Origin: an uncultured Megasphaera sp.
GTDB taxonomy: Bacteria; Bacillota; Negativicutes; Veillonellales; Megasphaeraceae
Reading direction: 5' to 3'
Assembly: GCA_900554215.1 (NCBI GenBank)
Contig: USGG01000019.1
Location: 1 to 31,434, forward strand
DNA: 31,434 nucleotides
Each line of letters starts with the position of its first letter. Position 1 is the first letter of the stretch. Below the pieces are notes generated by a model. It searched no databases. It was given only the letters and a program-made list of their open reading frames with translations, and was not told where the DNA came from. The translations under genes and the position numbers were made by a program. Shown here piece after piece: positions 1 to 7,324 of the stretch.

Positions 1-120
1 CGGTACAGCTTTATCATCCTCATTGCCCTCATGATGACGCCGGTCTTCTCGTATATCTTGATTCCCCTGCAGCGGCTCGTATTCAGCGTATTTAGTCTGG
101 CATTGCTTCCTTTTTTATAA
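1..120 (+). CDS. C-terminal end of a membrane protein (5' truncated by window)
   Basis: Reading frame 1 is open from the first base to a TAA at 118-120 and encodes 39 residues, beginning RYSFIILIALMM. The fragment is strongly hydrophobic, with two likely membrane segments separated by a short IPLQR turn. It therefore looks like the last one or two transmembrane helices of an integral membrane protein. The family cannot be named from so short a tail. The next gene starts 22 bases downstream with no terminator between, so the two may be co-transcribed. Confidence 0.55.
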   Translation, partial: RYSFIILIALMMTPVFSYILIPLQRLVFSVFSLALLPFL

Positions 121-142
121 AAGAAAGGTAGGTTTTTGAACT

Positions 143-694
143 ATGAAACGGATTTTTTGCGCCCTTGCCTTCGCCTGCTGCCTGGTGTTAGGTTCGATGG
201 CGGCATCGGCCTTCGATTACGATCAGTCTGTCGACGAGATTTCCCTCAGCCCGACGACAGCCTATGACACGGTGTACCTGGGCATGTCCCGGGCGGATTT
301 CGATGCTAACTTTTCCGCGCTGCCCGGCTGGACCTTTTATGGAAATACGACGTCCAGGCTGGAACGGGCAGAGCGGTCTGTGACCCGCGACGGCGTGACC
401 GTGCAGGAAGGCCTGGTCATCCTGACGGACGACACGGCGGCTGACAGCAAGGTATTGGCCTTCGACAATTATTTCCGCACGGCCGATAAGAAGACGGCCC
501 GCGACATCTATCGCCGCCTTCGCGCCAGTATTTACGCCGCCATGGACGACTTTCCTGTCAGGCAGAGCGGCCGCATGACGACGTGGGTCCGCGGCGACGT
601 GACTATCGTCGTTTTCGCTAAGACGGAAAAGGATAAGGACGGCATGTACACCGTCGTCATCCGCCGGTACAATAATCATGTTTTAAAGGAATAA
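143..694 (+). CDS. Small secreted protein of unknown function
   Basis: This gene encodes 183 residues. Residues 1-23 form a typical Sec signal peptide: MKR, a hydrophobic stretch, then ASA as the likely signal peptidase I site before FDYDQS. The mature part is a soluble alpha/beta-looking domain rich in charged residues, with no transmembrane segment or cysteine pair and no motif I recognise. It is probably periplasmic in a diderm Firmicute. The ATG at 143 has an AAAGGTAGG Shine-Dalgarno about ten bases upstream. It follows the truncated membrane-protein gene closely, and the htpX promoter begins just after its stop. I cannot assign a family; it may be lineage-specific. Confidence 0.75.
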   Translation: MKRIFCALAFACCLVLGSMAASAFDYDQSVDEISLSPTTAYDTVYLGMSRADFDANFSALPGWTFYGNTTSRLERAERSVTRDGVTVQEGLVILTDDTAADSKVLAFDNYFRTADKKTARDIYRRLRASIYAAMDDFPVRQSGRMTTWVRGDVTIVVFAKTEKDKDGMYTVVIRRYNNHVLKE

Positions 695-716
695 TAAGAC
701 AAAAGTCCATGTTCTA

Positions 717-745
717 TTGACATAAAAAATTTTCTCATATATAAT
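717..745 (+). promoter_or_regulatory. Consensus sigma-A promoter for htpX
   Basis: TTGACA at 717-722 and TATAAT at 740-745 are separated by exactly 17 bases, a perfect match to the housekeeping consensus. It lies about 60 bases upstream of the htpX start. No CIRCE-type inverted repeat is visible, so heat-shock control by HrcA is not supported by sequence. Confidence 0.85.
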
Positions 746-805
746 AATAGTACACAATTTTACTTTTTGACTTTTATGTTCCTTGAAGAGTGAGGAGACG
801 TCACC

Positions 806-1663
806 ATGAATAGTGTAAAAACAGTGTTTTTGATGACTTTGCTGGCTTGTATTATGATGCTTATCGGCGGAGCCTTCGGCGGCCGCGGCGGCGTGATGAT
901 CATGCTGGTCATCGCCTTAGGGATGAATTTCTTTTCCTATTGGTTCAGCGACTCGATTGTCTTAAAAATGTATAAAGCCCAGGAAGTAGGCCAAGGCCAT
1001 TACCTGTACCATATCGTCGAAGACTTAGCCCGGCGGGCGGAACTTCCCATGCCGAAGGTATACGTCATTCCGACGGACGTGCCCAACGCCTTTGCTACGG
1101 GCCGCAATCCTTCTCATGCAGCCGTCGCGGCTACGGAAGGCATCATGGAGATGCTGGACGAAGACGAAATCCGCGGCGTCCTGGCCCATGAAATGTCCCA
1201 CATCATGCACCGCGATATCCTGATCAGCACGATTGTTGCCTGCTTCGCCAGCGTCATTTCCATGATTGCCAACATCGCCCAGTGGGCGGCTATCTTCGGC
1301 GGCGGCCGCGACGAAGACGGCGAAAGCACCAATCCTATCGCCCTGATCGGCACGATTATCATTGCGCCCATTGCGGCGGCGCTGATTCAGTTCGCCATTT
1401 CCCGTACGCGCGAATATATGGCCGACGAAGAAGGGGGCCGGATGATCGACGACCCGCTGGCTCTGGCCAGAGCGCTGGCTAAAATCGACAACTACGCCCA
1501 TTACCGGGTCATGCCCGGCGCGACCCAGTCGACGGCTCACATGTGCATCATCAACCCTTTCTCAGGGATCAAAGGCAATTTGATGAATTTGTTCAGTACC
1601 CATCCGTCTACGGAAAACCGCATTGCCCGCTTGGAGGCCCTGGATCGGGAACTGCACGGGTAA
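806..1663 (+). CDS. htpX: HtpX family membrane zinc metalloprotease
   Basis: This 285-residue protein has the usual HtpX length and layout: two N-terminal membrane helices (about residues 6-22 and 28-46), the zinc-binding HEMSH motif (HExxH) at 128-132, a downstream hydrophobic pair (about 140-160 and 178-197), and the third zinc ligand in the REYMADEEG segment near residue 203. HtpX is an inner-membrane endopeptidase of the M48 family that degrades damaged membrane proteins and overlaps with FtsH in quality control. The ATG at 806 is preceded by a GAGGAG ribosome binding site, and the gene has its own perfect sigma-A promoter. It is a single-gene unit ending in terminators shared with the convergent gene. 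The family call is secure; substrates are unknown. Confidence 0.95.
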   Translation: MNSVKTVFLMTLLACIMMLIGGAFGGRGGVMIMLVIALGMNFFSYWFSDSIVLKMYKAQEVGQGHYLYHIVEDLARRAELPMPKVYVIPTDVPNAFATGRNPSHAAVAATEGIMEMLDEDEIRGVLAHEMSHIMHRDILISTIVACFASVISMIANIAQWAAIFGGGRDEDGESTNPIALIGTIIIAPIAAALIQFAISRTREYMADEEGGRMIDDPLALARALAKIDNYAHYRVMPGATQSTAHMCIINPFSGIKGNLMNLFSTHPSTENRIARLEALDRELHG

Positions 1664-1696
1664 TACACCTGACAACGACATAAGAATGACGCGAAC

Positions 1697-1725
1697 GTCC
1701 CGTTTCCCATAGGAGCGGGGCTTTT
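1697..1725 (+). terminator. Weak intrinsic terminator after htpX
   Basis: GTCCCG at 1697-1702 pairs with CGGGGC at 1716-1721 (one G-U), followed by TTTT. The stem is short, so it probably acts with the stronger hairpin just downstream. Confidence 0.45.
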
Positions 1726-1730
1726 CGTAT

Positions 1731-1785
1731 GCGAAAACAGCTTCCCTGCCTGCCGGAACCTCTGGCGGAGAGAAGCTGTTTTTGC
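1731..1785. terminator. Bidirectional terminator between htpX and the FAH-family gene
   Basis: GCGAAAACAGCTTC at 1731-1744 pairs with GAAGCTGTTTTTGC at 1772-1785 (14 pairs, one G-U). The A-run and T-run inside the arms supply a U-tract on either strand. This suits a shared terminator for the two converging genes. Confidence 0.75.
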
Positions 1786-1793
1786 ATAGCCGT

Positions 1794-2696
1794 TTATTTT
1801 ACTTTATTAGTCAGCGTTCCGATATCGGAAATCGAGATTTCTACGACGTCGCCGGAATGGATGAATTTAGGCGGATTGAAGCCTACGCCTACGCCGGACG
1901 GCGTGCCTGTAGCGATGATGTCGCCGGGCAGGAGCGTCGTTCCCTGCGAGATGGTCTGGATGAGCTGGGGAATGGTGAAGATAAATTCGCCTGTCGTCGC
2001 GTCCTGACGCACTTCGCCGTTGACCTTGGTGACGACCGTAAAGGTATCAGGCGCAGCGTCACGCAGGAGCAGGAAGGGGCCCATAGGGCAGAACGTATCC
2101 AGGCTCTTGCCGTGAAACCACTGGACATGGTTGGCCTGCAGATCGCGGGCCGTCACATCGTTTAAAATCGTGAAGCCGTATACGTAATCCATGGCTTCGC
2201 CCACGGGGATATCGGAGCCTTCCTTGCCGATGATGACAGCCAGCTCGCCTTCATAATCGAGGGCGTTGGTGACGTTTTTATGTGGATCGATGAGGTCGTC
2301 AGGGCCGATGACCGATGTCGTGGCTTTAGTGAAAATCAAAGGGTATTTCGGCAGCTCCGGCATGGCCGTCTTGTCGAATTCGGCAATATGGTCGGCATAA
2401 TTTTTTCCAATGCAGAAGATATTACGTTCTACGCGGGGAATAGGCGCCATGATGCGAACCGTATCCAGAGGCTGGGCCGCGACGGCACGGGTCTTTTCAT
2501 TCTGTTCCAGCGCGTCGGCTAAGGCCAGCAGGCCTTCATTTCCCTGACGGATGAATTCGAGAAGCGTTTCCGGCAGCGGCGTAAAGAAGGCCTCTTCCAG
2601 AGCAATAGCGCCGTATACGCCCGTTTCCGTCTCGTCGAGGACGCCCCACTGCACCAGGCCCATATCCTCGTAGGTTACTAATTTTTTTATCAGCAT
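1794..2696 (-). CDS. Fumarylacetoacetate hydrolase (FAH) family protein
   Basis: About 300 residues with the C-terminal FAH catalytic fold: GKNYADH near residue 100, then DYEGELAVIIGK with the acidic metal ligands, GFTILNDVTARD, GKSLDTFCPMGP, and GTPSGVGVG followed by a GDVVEI segment. Family members use Mg or Mn to cleave or decarboxylate 2,4-diketo or 2-hydroxy-muconate-type acids, for example acylpyruvases or HpcE-like enzymes; the exact substrate cannot be read here. The start is ambiguous. An AAAGGAGA ribosome binding site is ten bases before the ATG at 2696 but only four before an in-frame TTG at 2702; I prefer the ATG. It is monocistronic and convergent with htpX, with no degradation-pathway neighbours to suggest a substrate. 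Confidence 0.9.
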   Translation of the reverse strand: MLIKKLVTYEDMGLVQWGVLDETETGVYGAIALEEAFFTPLPETLLEFIRQGNEGLLALADALEQNEKTRAVAAQPLDTVRIMAPIPRVERNIFCIGKNYADHIAEFDKTAMPELPKYPLIFTKATTSVIGPDDLIDPHKNVTNALDYEGELAVIIGKEGSDIPVGEAMDYVYGFTILNDVTARDLQANHVQWFHGKSLDTFCPMGPFLLLRDAAPDTFTVVTKVNGEVRQDATTGEFIFTIPQLIQTISQGTTLLPGDIIATGTPSGVGVGFNPPKFIHSGDVVEISISDIGTLTNKVK

Positions 2697-2739
2697 GTCC
2701 AATCGTCTCCTTTAATTCTTAAAGATATATGTATATTTT

Positions 2740-2748
2740 ATTATATCA
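2740..2748 (-). promoter_or_regulatory. Extended -10 promoter for the FAH-family gene
   Basis: On the minus strand the sequence reads TGATATAAT, an extended -10 (TGnTATAAT), about 40 bases upstream of the start codon. No good -35 box lies 17 bases upstream, which fits an extended -10 promoter. Confidence 0.55.
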
Positions 2749-2775
2749 CATATGTTATAGGCAATATAGCACAAA

Positions 2776-2805
2776 CGTCTTTTAGCATTTTATAATAAAA
2801 AGACG
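2776..2805. repeat. Inverted repeat between the FAH promoter and the toxin-antitoxin operon
   Basis: CGTCTTTT at 2776-2783 and AAAAGACG at 2798-2805 are perfect inverted copies around an AT-rich 14-base loop. It lies upstream of the minus-strand promoter and could be an operator or a minor terminator. Nothing else in the sequence decides between these. Confidence 0.4.
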
Positions 2806-2899
2806 GCAAAGACCTTATTATATAAATAAATGGATATGTATATAGCTGTGAAACGAGAAAGCCTTTCTAATGCAGATTCAGCAACAGGTCACATATGGC

Positions 2900-2928
2900 T
2901 TGACAATATGGTAAATATCCCATATTCT
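2900..2928 (+). promoter_or_regulatory. Promoter of the toxin-antitoxin operon with embedded palindrome
   Basis: TTGACA at 2900-2905 and TATTCT at 2923-2928 are spaced by 17 bases. A perfect inverted repeat, AATATGG (2905-2911) and CCATATT (2920-2926), fills the spacer and touches both boxes. A repressor bound there would block RNA polymerase, as expected for autoregulation by the antitoxin. That the antitoxin binds it is inference. Confidence 0.7.
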
Positions 2929-2950
2929 AAGAATAGAAAGAGGTGCAGCA

Positions 2951-3316
2951 ATGGCTCAAATAGAAGTTACATATTATGTAAAAGAGAATGGAGATATTCC
3001 TGTAAAAGAATTTATCGATTCCCTTGATGTAAAGATGGCGGCTAAGGTTCGCAGGACGATTGCCTTATTTCGAGACAATGGCAGTGAATTGCGTTCGCCA
3101 TACTCTGAGTATTTGACAGACGGTATCTATGAACTGAGGACTAAACAAGGCAGTAATATTACTCGAGTATTATATTTTTTTGTTATCGGAAACAAGGCGG
3201 TTCTTACAAATGGATTTACAAAAAAGACGCAGAAAACACCGCGCAGAGAAATTGATACGGCAAAGCAATATAGAGAAGATTATATGAAACGAGCGATAGG
3301 AGGCGGCGAGCAATGA
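2951..3316 (+). CDS. higB: HigB-type (RelE/ParE superfamily, Gp49-like) toxin
   Basis: This 121-residue basic protein has the hallmarks of the phage-derived Gp49-like/HigB toxin family: an N-terminal VTYYVKENGDIPVKEFIDSL strand-helix segment, a central GIYELRT strand, ITRVLYFFVIGNKAVLTNGF, then TKKTQKTP and a lysine/arginine-rich C-terminal helix. Family members are ribosome-dependent mRNA endonucleases. The central E-L-R and the later FTKKTQKTP are the conserved core. It comes first in the operon, as in higBA systems, and its stop overlaps the start of the HTH antitoxin in an ATGA arrangement at 3313-3316. The ATG has an AGAGGTG ribosome binding site. Local base composition is more AT-rich than the housekeeping neighbours, consistent with horizontal gain. 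Confidence 0.88.
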   Translation: MAQIEVTYYVKENGDIPVKEFIDSLDVKMAAKVRRTIALFRDNGSELRSPYSEYLTDGIYELRTKQGSNITRVLYFFVIGNKAVLTNGFTKKTQKTPRREIDTAKQYREDYMKRAIGGGEQ

Positions 3317-3621
3317 TTGACAAACGCGTGGAATACAGCTTTGAAGACGATTTGAAGGAAAGTCTGAAAAATCCGGAATTTAAAAAGGCCTATGATGAAC
3401 TTGAGCCGGAGTTCACGTTTATTCAAGCTCTTATTGATGCGCGACGCGAACAAGGCATGACGCAAAAAGAGCTGGCTAAACGTACGGGTATTGACCAATC
3501 TGATATTAGCAAAATCGAGCACGGTAAATTAAATATCTCTTTTAAAACGATGAGAAAATTGGCTCATGGATTGGGAAAGACTGTGCAGATCCAGTTGATT
3601 GATGAAAAAGTAAAAGTATAA
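3313..3621 (+). CDS. higA: HigA-type XRE-family antitoxin
   Basis: This 102-residue protein carries a helix-turn-helix of the XRE/Cro type at about residues 37-90, with the QGMTQKELAKRTGIDQSDISKIEHG core typical of the family. The N-terminal 35 residues (KRVEYSFEDDLKESL and onward) are acidic and probably provide the toxin-binding part. Its start codon overlaps the toxin stop by four bases, so translation is coupled. It probably neutralises the upstream toxin and represses the operon through the palindrome at 2905-2926. The arrangement toxin first, antitoxin second is that of higBA. The pairing call is strong; activity is inferred. Confidence 0.88.
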   Translation: MIDKRVEYSFEDDLKESLKNPEFKKAYDELEPEFTFIQALIDARREQGMTQKELAKRTGIDQSDISKIEHGKLNISFKTMRKLAHGLGKTVQIQLIDEKVKV

Positions 3622-3674
3622 AAATTTTCTTCATTTGATGGAGACAGCAACTTTCTCATAATATACGACGACAG

Positions 3675-3724
3675 CGGGACTGTGTAGAAATGCATATTGC
3701 ATTTCTGCATAAGTCCCGTTTTTT
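3675..3724 (+). terminator. Intrinsic terminator of the toxin-antitoxin operon
   Basis: CGGGACT at 3675-3681 pairs with AGTCCCG at 3712-3718. An inner stem, GTAGAAATGC with GCATTTCTGC, gives a long hairpin, followed directly by TTTTTT. Confidence 0.85.
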
Positions 3725-3777
3725 ATTTCTTTATAGGGCATGCTCCTGTTTTTTACATATTTCTCCTGCTTTATAAG

Positions 3778-3806
3778 TAGAAAGGCTCTGTAATTTGTGA
3801 TAAAAT
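3778..3806 (+). promoter_or_regulatory. Probable sigma-A promoter of glnS
   Basis: TAGAAA at 3778-3783 and TAAAAT at 3801-3806 are 17 bases apart, with four and five matches to consensus. They lie 39 bases upstream of the glnS start and downstream of the preceding terminator. Confidence 0.5.
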
Positions 3807-3844
3807 AAAACATCATACATAAGGCATAAAGGGGAGACTCGTTC

Positions 3845-5533
3845 ATGGATAACGAAATCACAAAGAATTTTATTGAAAATATTATCGATGAAGATAACGA
3901 AAAAAATACATATGGAAAGCGCATCCATACCCGTTTTCCGCCGGAACCGAACGGCTATCTCCACATCGGTCACGCAAAATCGATTTGCTTGAACTTCGGC
4001 ATCGCCAAAAAGTACGGCGGTATTACGAACCTGCGCTTCGACGATACAAACCCGTCCAAGGAAGACGTAGAATACGTCAATTCCATCAAGGAAGACGTCC
4101 AGTGGCTGGGCTTTACCTGGGACGACCGCATGTTCTACGCTTCCGATTATTTCGATACCCTGTACAACTACGCCGTCAAATTGATCAAATTGGGCAAGGC
4201 CTACGTCGACGATTTGTCGGGCGATGAAATCCGCGAATACCGCGGCACCTTCAGCACGCCGGGCAAGGAAAGCCCGTACCGCAGCCGCAGCGTCGAAGAA
4301 AACCTGAAGCTCTTTGCCGAAATGAAGGAAGGCAAATACGGCGACGGCGAAAAAGTACTGCGTGCTAAGATCGACATGGCCAGCCCGAACCTCAACATGC
4401 GCGATCCTGTCCTGTACCGCATCGTCCATGCCCATCATCACCGCACAGGTGACAAATGGTGCATTTATCCGATGTACGACTTTGCCCATCCCATTCAGGA
4501 CGCGCTGGAGGGCATCACCCACAGCCTTTGCTCGCTGGAGTTTGAGGCCCACCGCCCCCTGTACAACTGGGTCCTCGAAGAATGGGACGACCCGGAAGGC
4601 CAGAAGCCGCGCCAGATTGAATTCGCCCGCCTGAACGTCACCAATATGATTACGAGCAAACGCAAGCTGCGCACCCTCGTGGAAAAGGGCATCGTCAGCG
4701 GCTGGGATGACCCGCGCATGCCGACCATTTCTGGTATTCGCCGCCGCGGCTACACGCCCGAAGCCATCCGCGACTTCTGCGAACGCATCGGCGTAGCCAA
4801 AGCCGACAGCATGGTCGACATATCCCTTCTCGAATATTGCATCCGTGAAGACTTGAAGCTCAAAGCGCCGCGTCTCATGACGGTCATCGATCCCCTGAAG
4901 GTCGTCATTACCAACTATCCCGACGGCCAGACGGAAACGATAACGGCGGAAAACAATCAGGAAAACGAAGCCATGGGCACCCGTCAGATTACCTTCAGCA
5001 AGACCATCTACATCGAAAAGAACGACTTCATGGAAGAACCGGTCAAGAAGTTCTTCCGCTTGGCTCCGGGCAAGGAAGTCCGCCTGAAATACAGCTACAT
5101 CATCAAGTGTGAAGACGTCGTCAAGGACGAAGCCGGCAACATTGTCGAGCTGCACTGCACGTACGACCCGGAAAGCAAGAGCGGCAGCGGCGCCAACGCA
5201 GGCCGTAAGGTAAAGGGAACCCTCCACTGGGTCAACGCCGAAGACGCTGTCGACGTTGAAACGCGGGTCTACGACTACCTGTTTAAGACCGATGAATCGG
5301 ACGATGCCGAAGGCGACAAGAAGGATTTCCTTTCCCAGATCAACCCCAACAGTCTGGAAACCTTCGCCAGCAAGGGCGAAGCCGCTCTGGCTTCCTACCA
5401 TGCCGGCGACAAATTCCAGTTCCTCCGTCAGGGCTACTTCGTCATCGACAAGGATTCGACGCCGGAACGCCTCGTCGTAAACCGCATCGTCGGGCTGCGC
5501 GATACGTGGGCCAAGATGCAGAAAAAGCAGTAA
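3845..5533 (+). CDS. glnS: Glutaminyl-tRNA synthetase
   Basis: 562 residues, the normal length for bacterial GlnRS. The class I HIGH signature is in FPPEPNGYLHIGHAKS (HIGH at 40-43), and the KMSKS-equivalent is ITSKRKL around 269-275. The LRFDDTNP and CIYPMYDFAHPIQDALEGITHS segments, and the C-terminal beta-barrel anticodon-binding region from about 335, are all present. It charges tRNA-Gln with glutamine directly in the cytoplasm. The ATG at 3845 follows a GGGGAG site. It is a single-gene transcription unit with its own promoter and terminator. GlnRS is absent from many Firmicutes, which use the GluRS/GatCAB route, so its presence is notable. A separate GluRS is expected elsewhere. Confidence 0.97.
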   Translation: MDNEITKNFIENIIDEDNEKNTYGKRIHTRFPPEPNGYLHIGHAKSICLNFGIAKKYGGITNLRFDDTNPSKEDVEYVNSIKEDVQWLGFTWDDRMFYASDYFDTLYNYAVKLIKLGKAYVDDLSGDEIREYRGTFSTPGKESPYRSRSVEENLKLFAEMKEGKYGDGEKVLRAKIDMASPNLNMRDPVLYRIVHAHHHRTGDKWCIYPMYDFAHPIQDALEGITHSLCSLEFEAHRPLYNWVLEEWDDPEGQKPRQIEFARLNVTNMITSKRKLRTLVEKGIVSGWDDPRMPTISGIRRRGYTPEAIRDFCERIGVAKADSMVDISLLEYCIREDLKLKAPRLMTVIDPLKVVITNYPDGQTETITAENNQENEAMGTRQITFSKTIYIEKNDFMEEPVKKFFRLAPGKEVRLKYSYIIKCEDVVKDEAGNIVELHCTYDPESKSGSGANAGRKVKGTLHWVNAEDAVDVETRVYDYLFKTDESDDAEGDKKDFLSQINPNSLETFASKGEAALASYHAGDKFQFLRQGYFVIDKDSTPERLVVNRIVGLRDTWAKMQKKQ

Positions 5534-5572
5534 GATGAGAGAAATCTTAAAAGAAGATTAAAATAGCATGAG

Positions 5573-5630
5573 AAAACGAACCGGTCTTTCCATCGGTCTT
5601 AAATTTCGATGAGAATACCGGTTCGTTTTT
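5573..5630 (+). terminator. Intrinsic terminator after glnS
   Basis: AAAACGAACCGGT at 5573-5585 pairs perfectly with ACCGGTTCGTTTT at 5617-5629. The T-run in the second arm and just after it gives the U-tract. Confidence 0.85.
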
Positions 5631-5639
5631 GTATTTCAG

Positions 5640-5668
5640 TTGCAGTGCCGCAGGGAACACTGTATAAT
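5640..5668 (+). promoter_or_regulatory. Sigma-A promoter of the DUF4321-maf-radC operon
   Basis: TTGCAG at 5640-5645 and TATAAT at 5663-5668 are separated by 17 bases. The start codon of the first gene follows 40 bases downstream behind an AGAGGGGG ribosome binding site. Confidence 0.8.
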
Positions 5669-5707
5669 GAAATCACACCATTACCGGTAGAGGGGGAACT
5701 ATAAGTT

Positions 5708-5980
5708 ATGAAATCCTTTGGGTCTCATGGCGTGCTGCTTCTCATATTGTTTCTGTTGGCAGGCGGCCTGTTGGGCGGCATTCTTGGAGAAGTTTTATCG
5801 GGAATCCAGCTGGGCGACCTCATGCCCATGCTGTCGCAGCATTATGAAATCTTTAATATTCAGAACGTCGATTTGAACTTATATATCATGCAGATTACGT
5901 TTGGCATTCGCTTTGCTCCCAACTTGCTGAGCATCCTTGGGATCTTCGTAGCGTTGTTTATCTATCGTCACGTCAGTTAG
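5708..5980 (+). CDS. Small membrane protein, DUF4321 type
   Basis: This 90-residue protein has two hydrophobic stretches: residues about 7-30, with the glycine-rich LLAGGLLGGILGE motif, and about 66-88 at the C-terminus. The GGLLGGILGE helix and the position directly upstream of maf and radC match the small DUF4321 family of Firmicutes. No biochemical role is established for that family. The stop at 5978-5980 abuts the AGGAGG ribosome binding site of maf, so it is the first gene of a three-gene operon. The family assignment is from memory of pattern and context only. Confidence 0.7.
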   Translation: MKSFGSHGVLLLILFLLAGGLLGGILGEVLSGIQLGDLMPMLSQHYEIFNIQNVDLNLYIMQITFGIRFAPNLLSILGIFVALFIYRHVS

Positions 5981-5994
5981 AGGAGGTCATTCCC

Positions 5995-6555
5995 GTGTTG
6001 ATTTTAGCTTCAGGGTCGCCGCGGCGGCGCGAATTACTCACTCAGGCCGGTATTACCTATATGGTGAATCCCAGTATGTATCAGGAAGATTCGCCGAAAA
6101 AGAAGGACCCGGAAAAATACGTACAGGCCCAGGCCGTCGGCAAAGCCTGCGACGTCGCTGAAAAATATCCCGGCCAGTGGGTGCTGGGAGCTGATACGAT
6201 CGTCGTCGCAGACGGCGAAATCTTAGGGAAGCCCCGCAATGCCAAGGAAGCGTCGGCCATGCTCCACCGCCTCTCCAATGGGAAGCATTCCGTACTGACC
6301 GGCGTGGCTTTAGTGCGCGATAAGGACGTATACACGAAGGTCGTCGAAACGAAGGTGTGGTTCCGTCGGCTGACGGATAAGGAAATCGACGCCTACGTTT
6401 CCAGCGGCGATCCCTTGGATAAGGCCGGCGCTTACGGCATTCAGGGACGGGCTGCGGCCTTTGTCGACAAGATCAACGGCTCCTATACGAACGTCGTCGG
6501 ACTGCCTCTGTCCCAGGTCTGCCGGATGCTCCACAAGGCCAAGGTAAACGCCTGA
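5995..6555 (+). CDS. maf: Maf family nucleoside triphosphate pyrophosphatase
   Basis: This 186-residue protein has the Maf signature LASGSPRRREL at residues 4-14, the catalytic GADTIVV with Asp67, and the GKP and GAYGIQGRAA motifs. Maf proteins hydrolyse non-canonical nucleotides or dTTP/UTP to monophosphates and are linked to septum control and house-cleaning. The start is GTG at 5995, followed by an in-frame TTG. AGGAGG at 5981-5986 sits eight bases upstream and fixes the GTG. The stop TGA overlaps the radC ATG (TGATG), so translation is coupled. Substrate preference (YhdE-type dTTP/UTP or YceF-type m7GTP) is not settled by eye. Confidence 0.93.
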   Translation: MLILASGSPRRRELLTQAGITYMVNPSMYQEDSPKKKDPEKYVQAQAVGKACDVAEKYPGQWVLGADTIVVADGEILGKPRNAKEASAMLHRLSNGKHSVLTGVALVRDKDVYTKVVETKVWFRRLTDKEIDAYVSSGDPLDKAGAYGIQGRAAAFVDKINGSYTNVVGLPLSQVCRMLHKAKVNA

Positions 6556-7241
6556 TGAACCCGGTCCAGCCTATGGCCTGCTGCGAAAAGCCGCGGGAAA
6601 AATTTCTCCAGCAAGGCGCGCAAGCCGTGACGGATCAAGATTTATTGGCTATTTTGCTGCGCACGGGCGTAAAGGGCTATTCCGTTTTGGACGTGTCGCG
6701 ATCCCTGCTGCGCTCTCTGCCGGGAGAAAACCTCTATTACCTCAGCGAGGCCAGTGTAGCCGACTTATGCGCTATCCGCGGCGTAGGAGCCGACAAGGCC
6801 GTGACGATCTGCGCGGCCGTCGAGCTGGGACGGCGCATCGCCCGCCAGCGGGTCAAGCAGAACGCTCCTGACTTCAGTACGCCTCAGGCCATTGCCGAAT
6901 ACGTCATGGAAGACATGCGCTTCCTGCCGCAGGAGCAGCTCCGCGCCGTATATTTATCGACGAAAAATCAGCTCATCGCCGTGCGAACCCTGACGATCGG
7001 CACGATCAATTCCAGCCTGGCGAAGTCCCGCGAGGTTTTTCGTTTTGCCATTCAATACAACGCCGCCGCCGTCGTACTGGTACATAACCATCCCAGCGGC
7101 GACCCGTCTCCCAGCAGCGACGACATCGCCGTAACCAGACAAATCGCCCAGGCCGGCCATATCATGGAAATTCCCGTTCTAGACCATATCATTATCGGCG
7201 ACGGGACCTTTACGAGCCTGTGCGAGCTGGGGTATGTGTAA
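6555..7241 (+). CDS. radC: RadC family JAB/MPN-domain protein
   Basis: This 228-residue protein has the standard RadC layout. An N-terminal UPF0758 helix-hairpin-helix-like part includes AIRGVGADKA at about 73-82. It is followed by a JAB/MPN metal-binding domain with VLVHNHPSGDPSPSSDD, the HNHPSG core at 177-182 and downstream aspartates as ligands. RadC proteins have long been annotated as DNA repair proteins, but their real role is unclear; the JAB domain suggests a peptidase or metal-dependent hydrolase. It is the last gene of the DUF4321-maf-radC operon, starting one base inside the maf stop. An intrinsic terminator follows 37 bases after its stop. Confidence 0.93.
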   Translation: MNPVQPMACCEKPREKFLQQGAQAVTDQDLLAILLRTGVKGYSVLDVSRSLLRSLPGENLYYLSEASVADLCAIRGVGADKAVTICAAVELGRRIARQRVKQNAPDFSTPQAIAEYVMEDMRFLPQEQLRAVYLSTKNQLIAVRTLTIGTINSSLAKSREVFRFAIQYNAAAVVLVHNHPSGDPSPSSDDIAVTRQIAQAGHIMEIPVLDHIIIGDGTFTSLCELGYV

Positions 7242-7278
7242 CGTACTATGAGATTGCTTATATAATTATGATAATATG

Positions 7279-7322
7279 AACGGAGCTGCCGTGCAGATGA
7301 AAGATGCGGCGGCTCCGTTTTT
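7279..7322 (+). terminator. Intrinsic terminator after radC
   Basis: AACGGAGCTGCCG at 7279-7291 pairs with CGGCGGCTCCGTT at 7307-7319 with one internal mismatch, followed by a T-run. Confidence 0.85.
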
Positions 7323-7324
7323 GA

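Noticed and set aside
3731..5401. 556-codon open frame on the minus strand opposite glnS
   Set aside because: It mirrors glnS almost exactly, has no ribosome binding site or family motif, and arises from the GC-biased third positions of the real gene.
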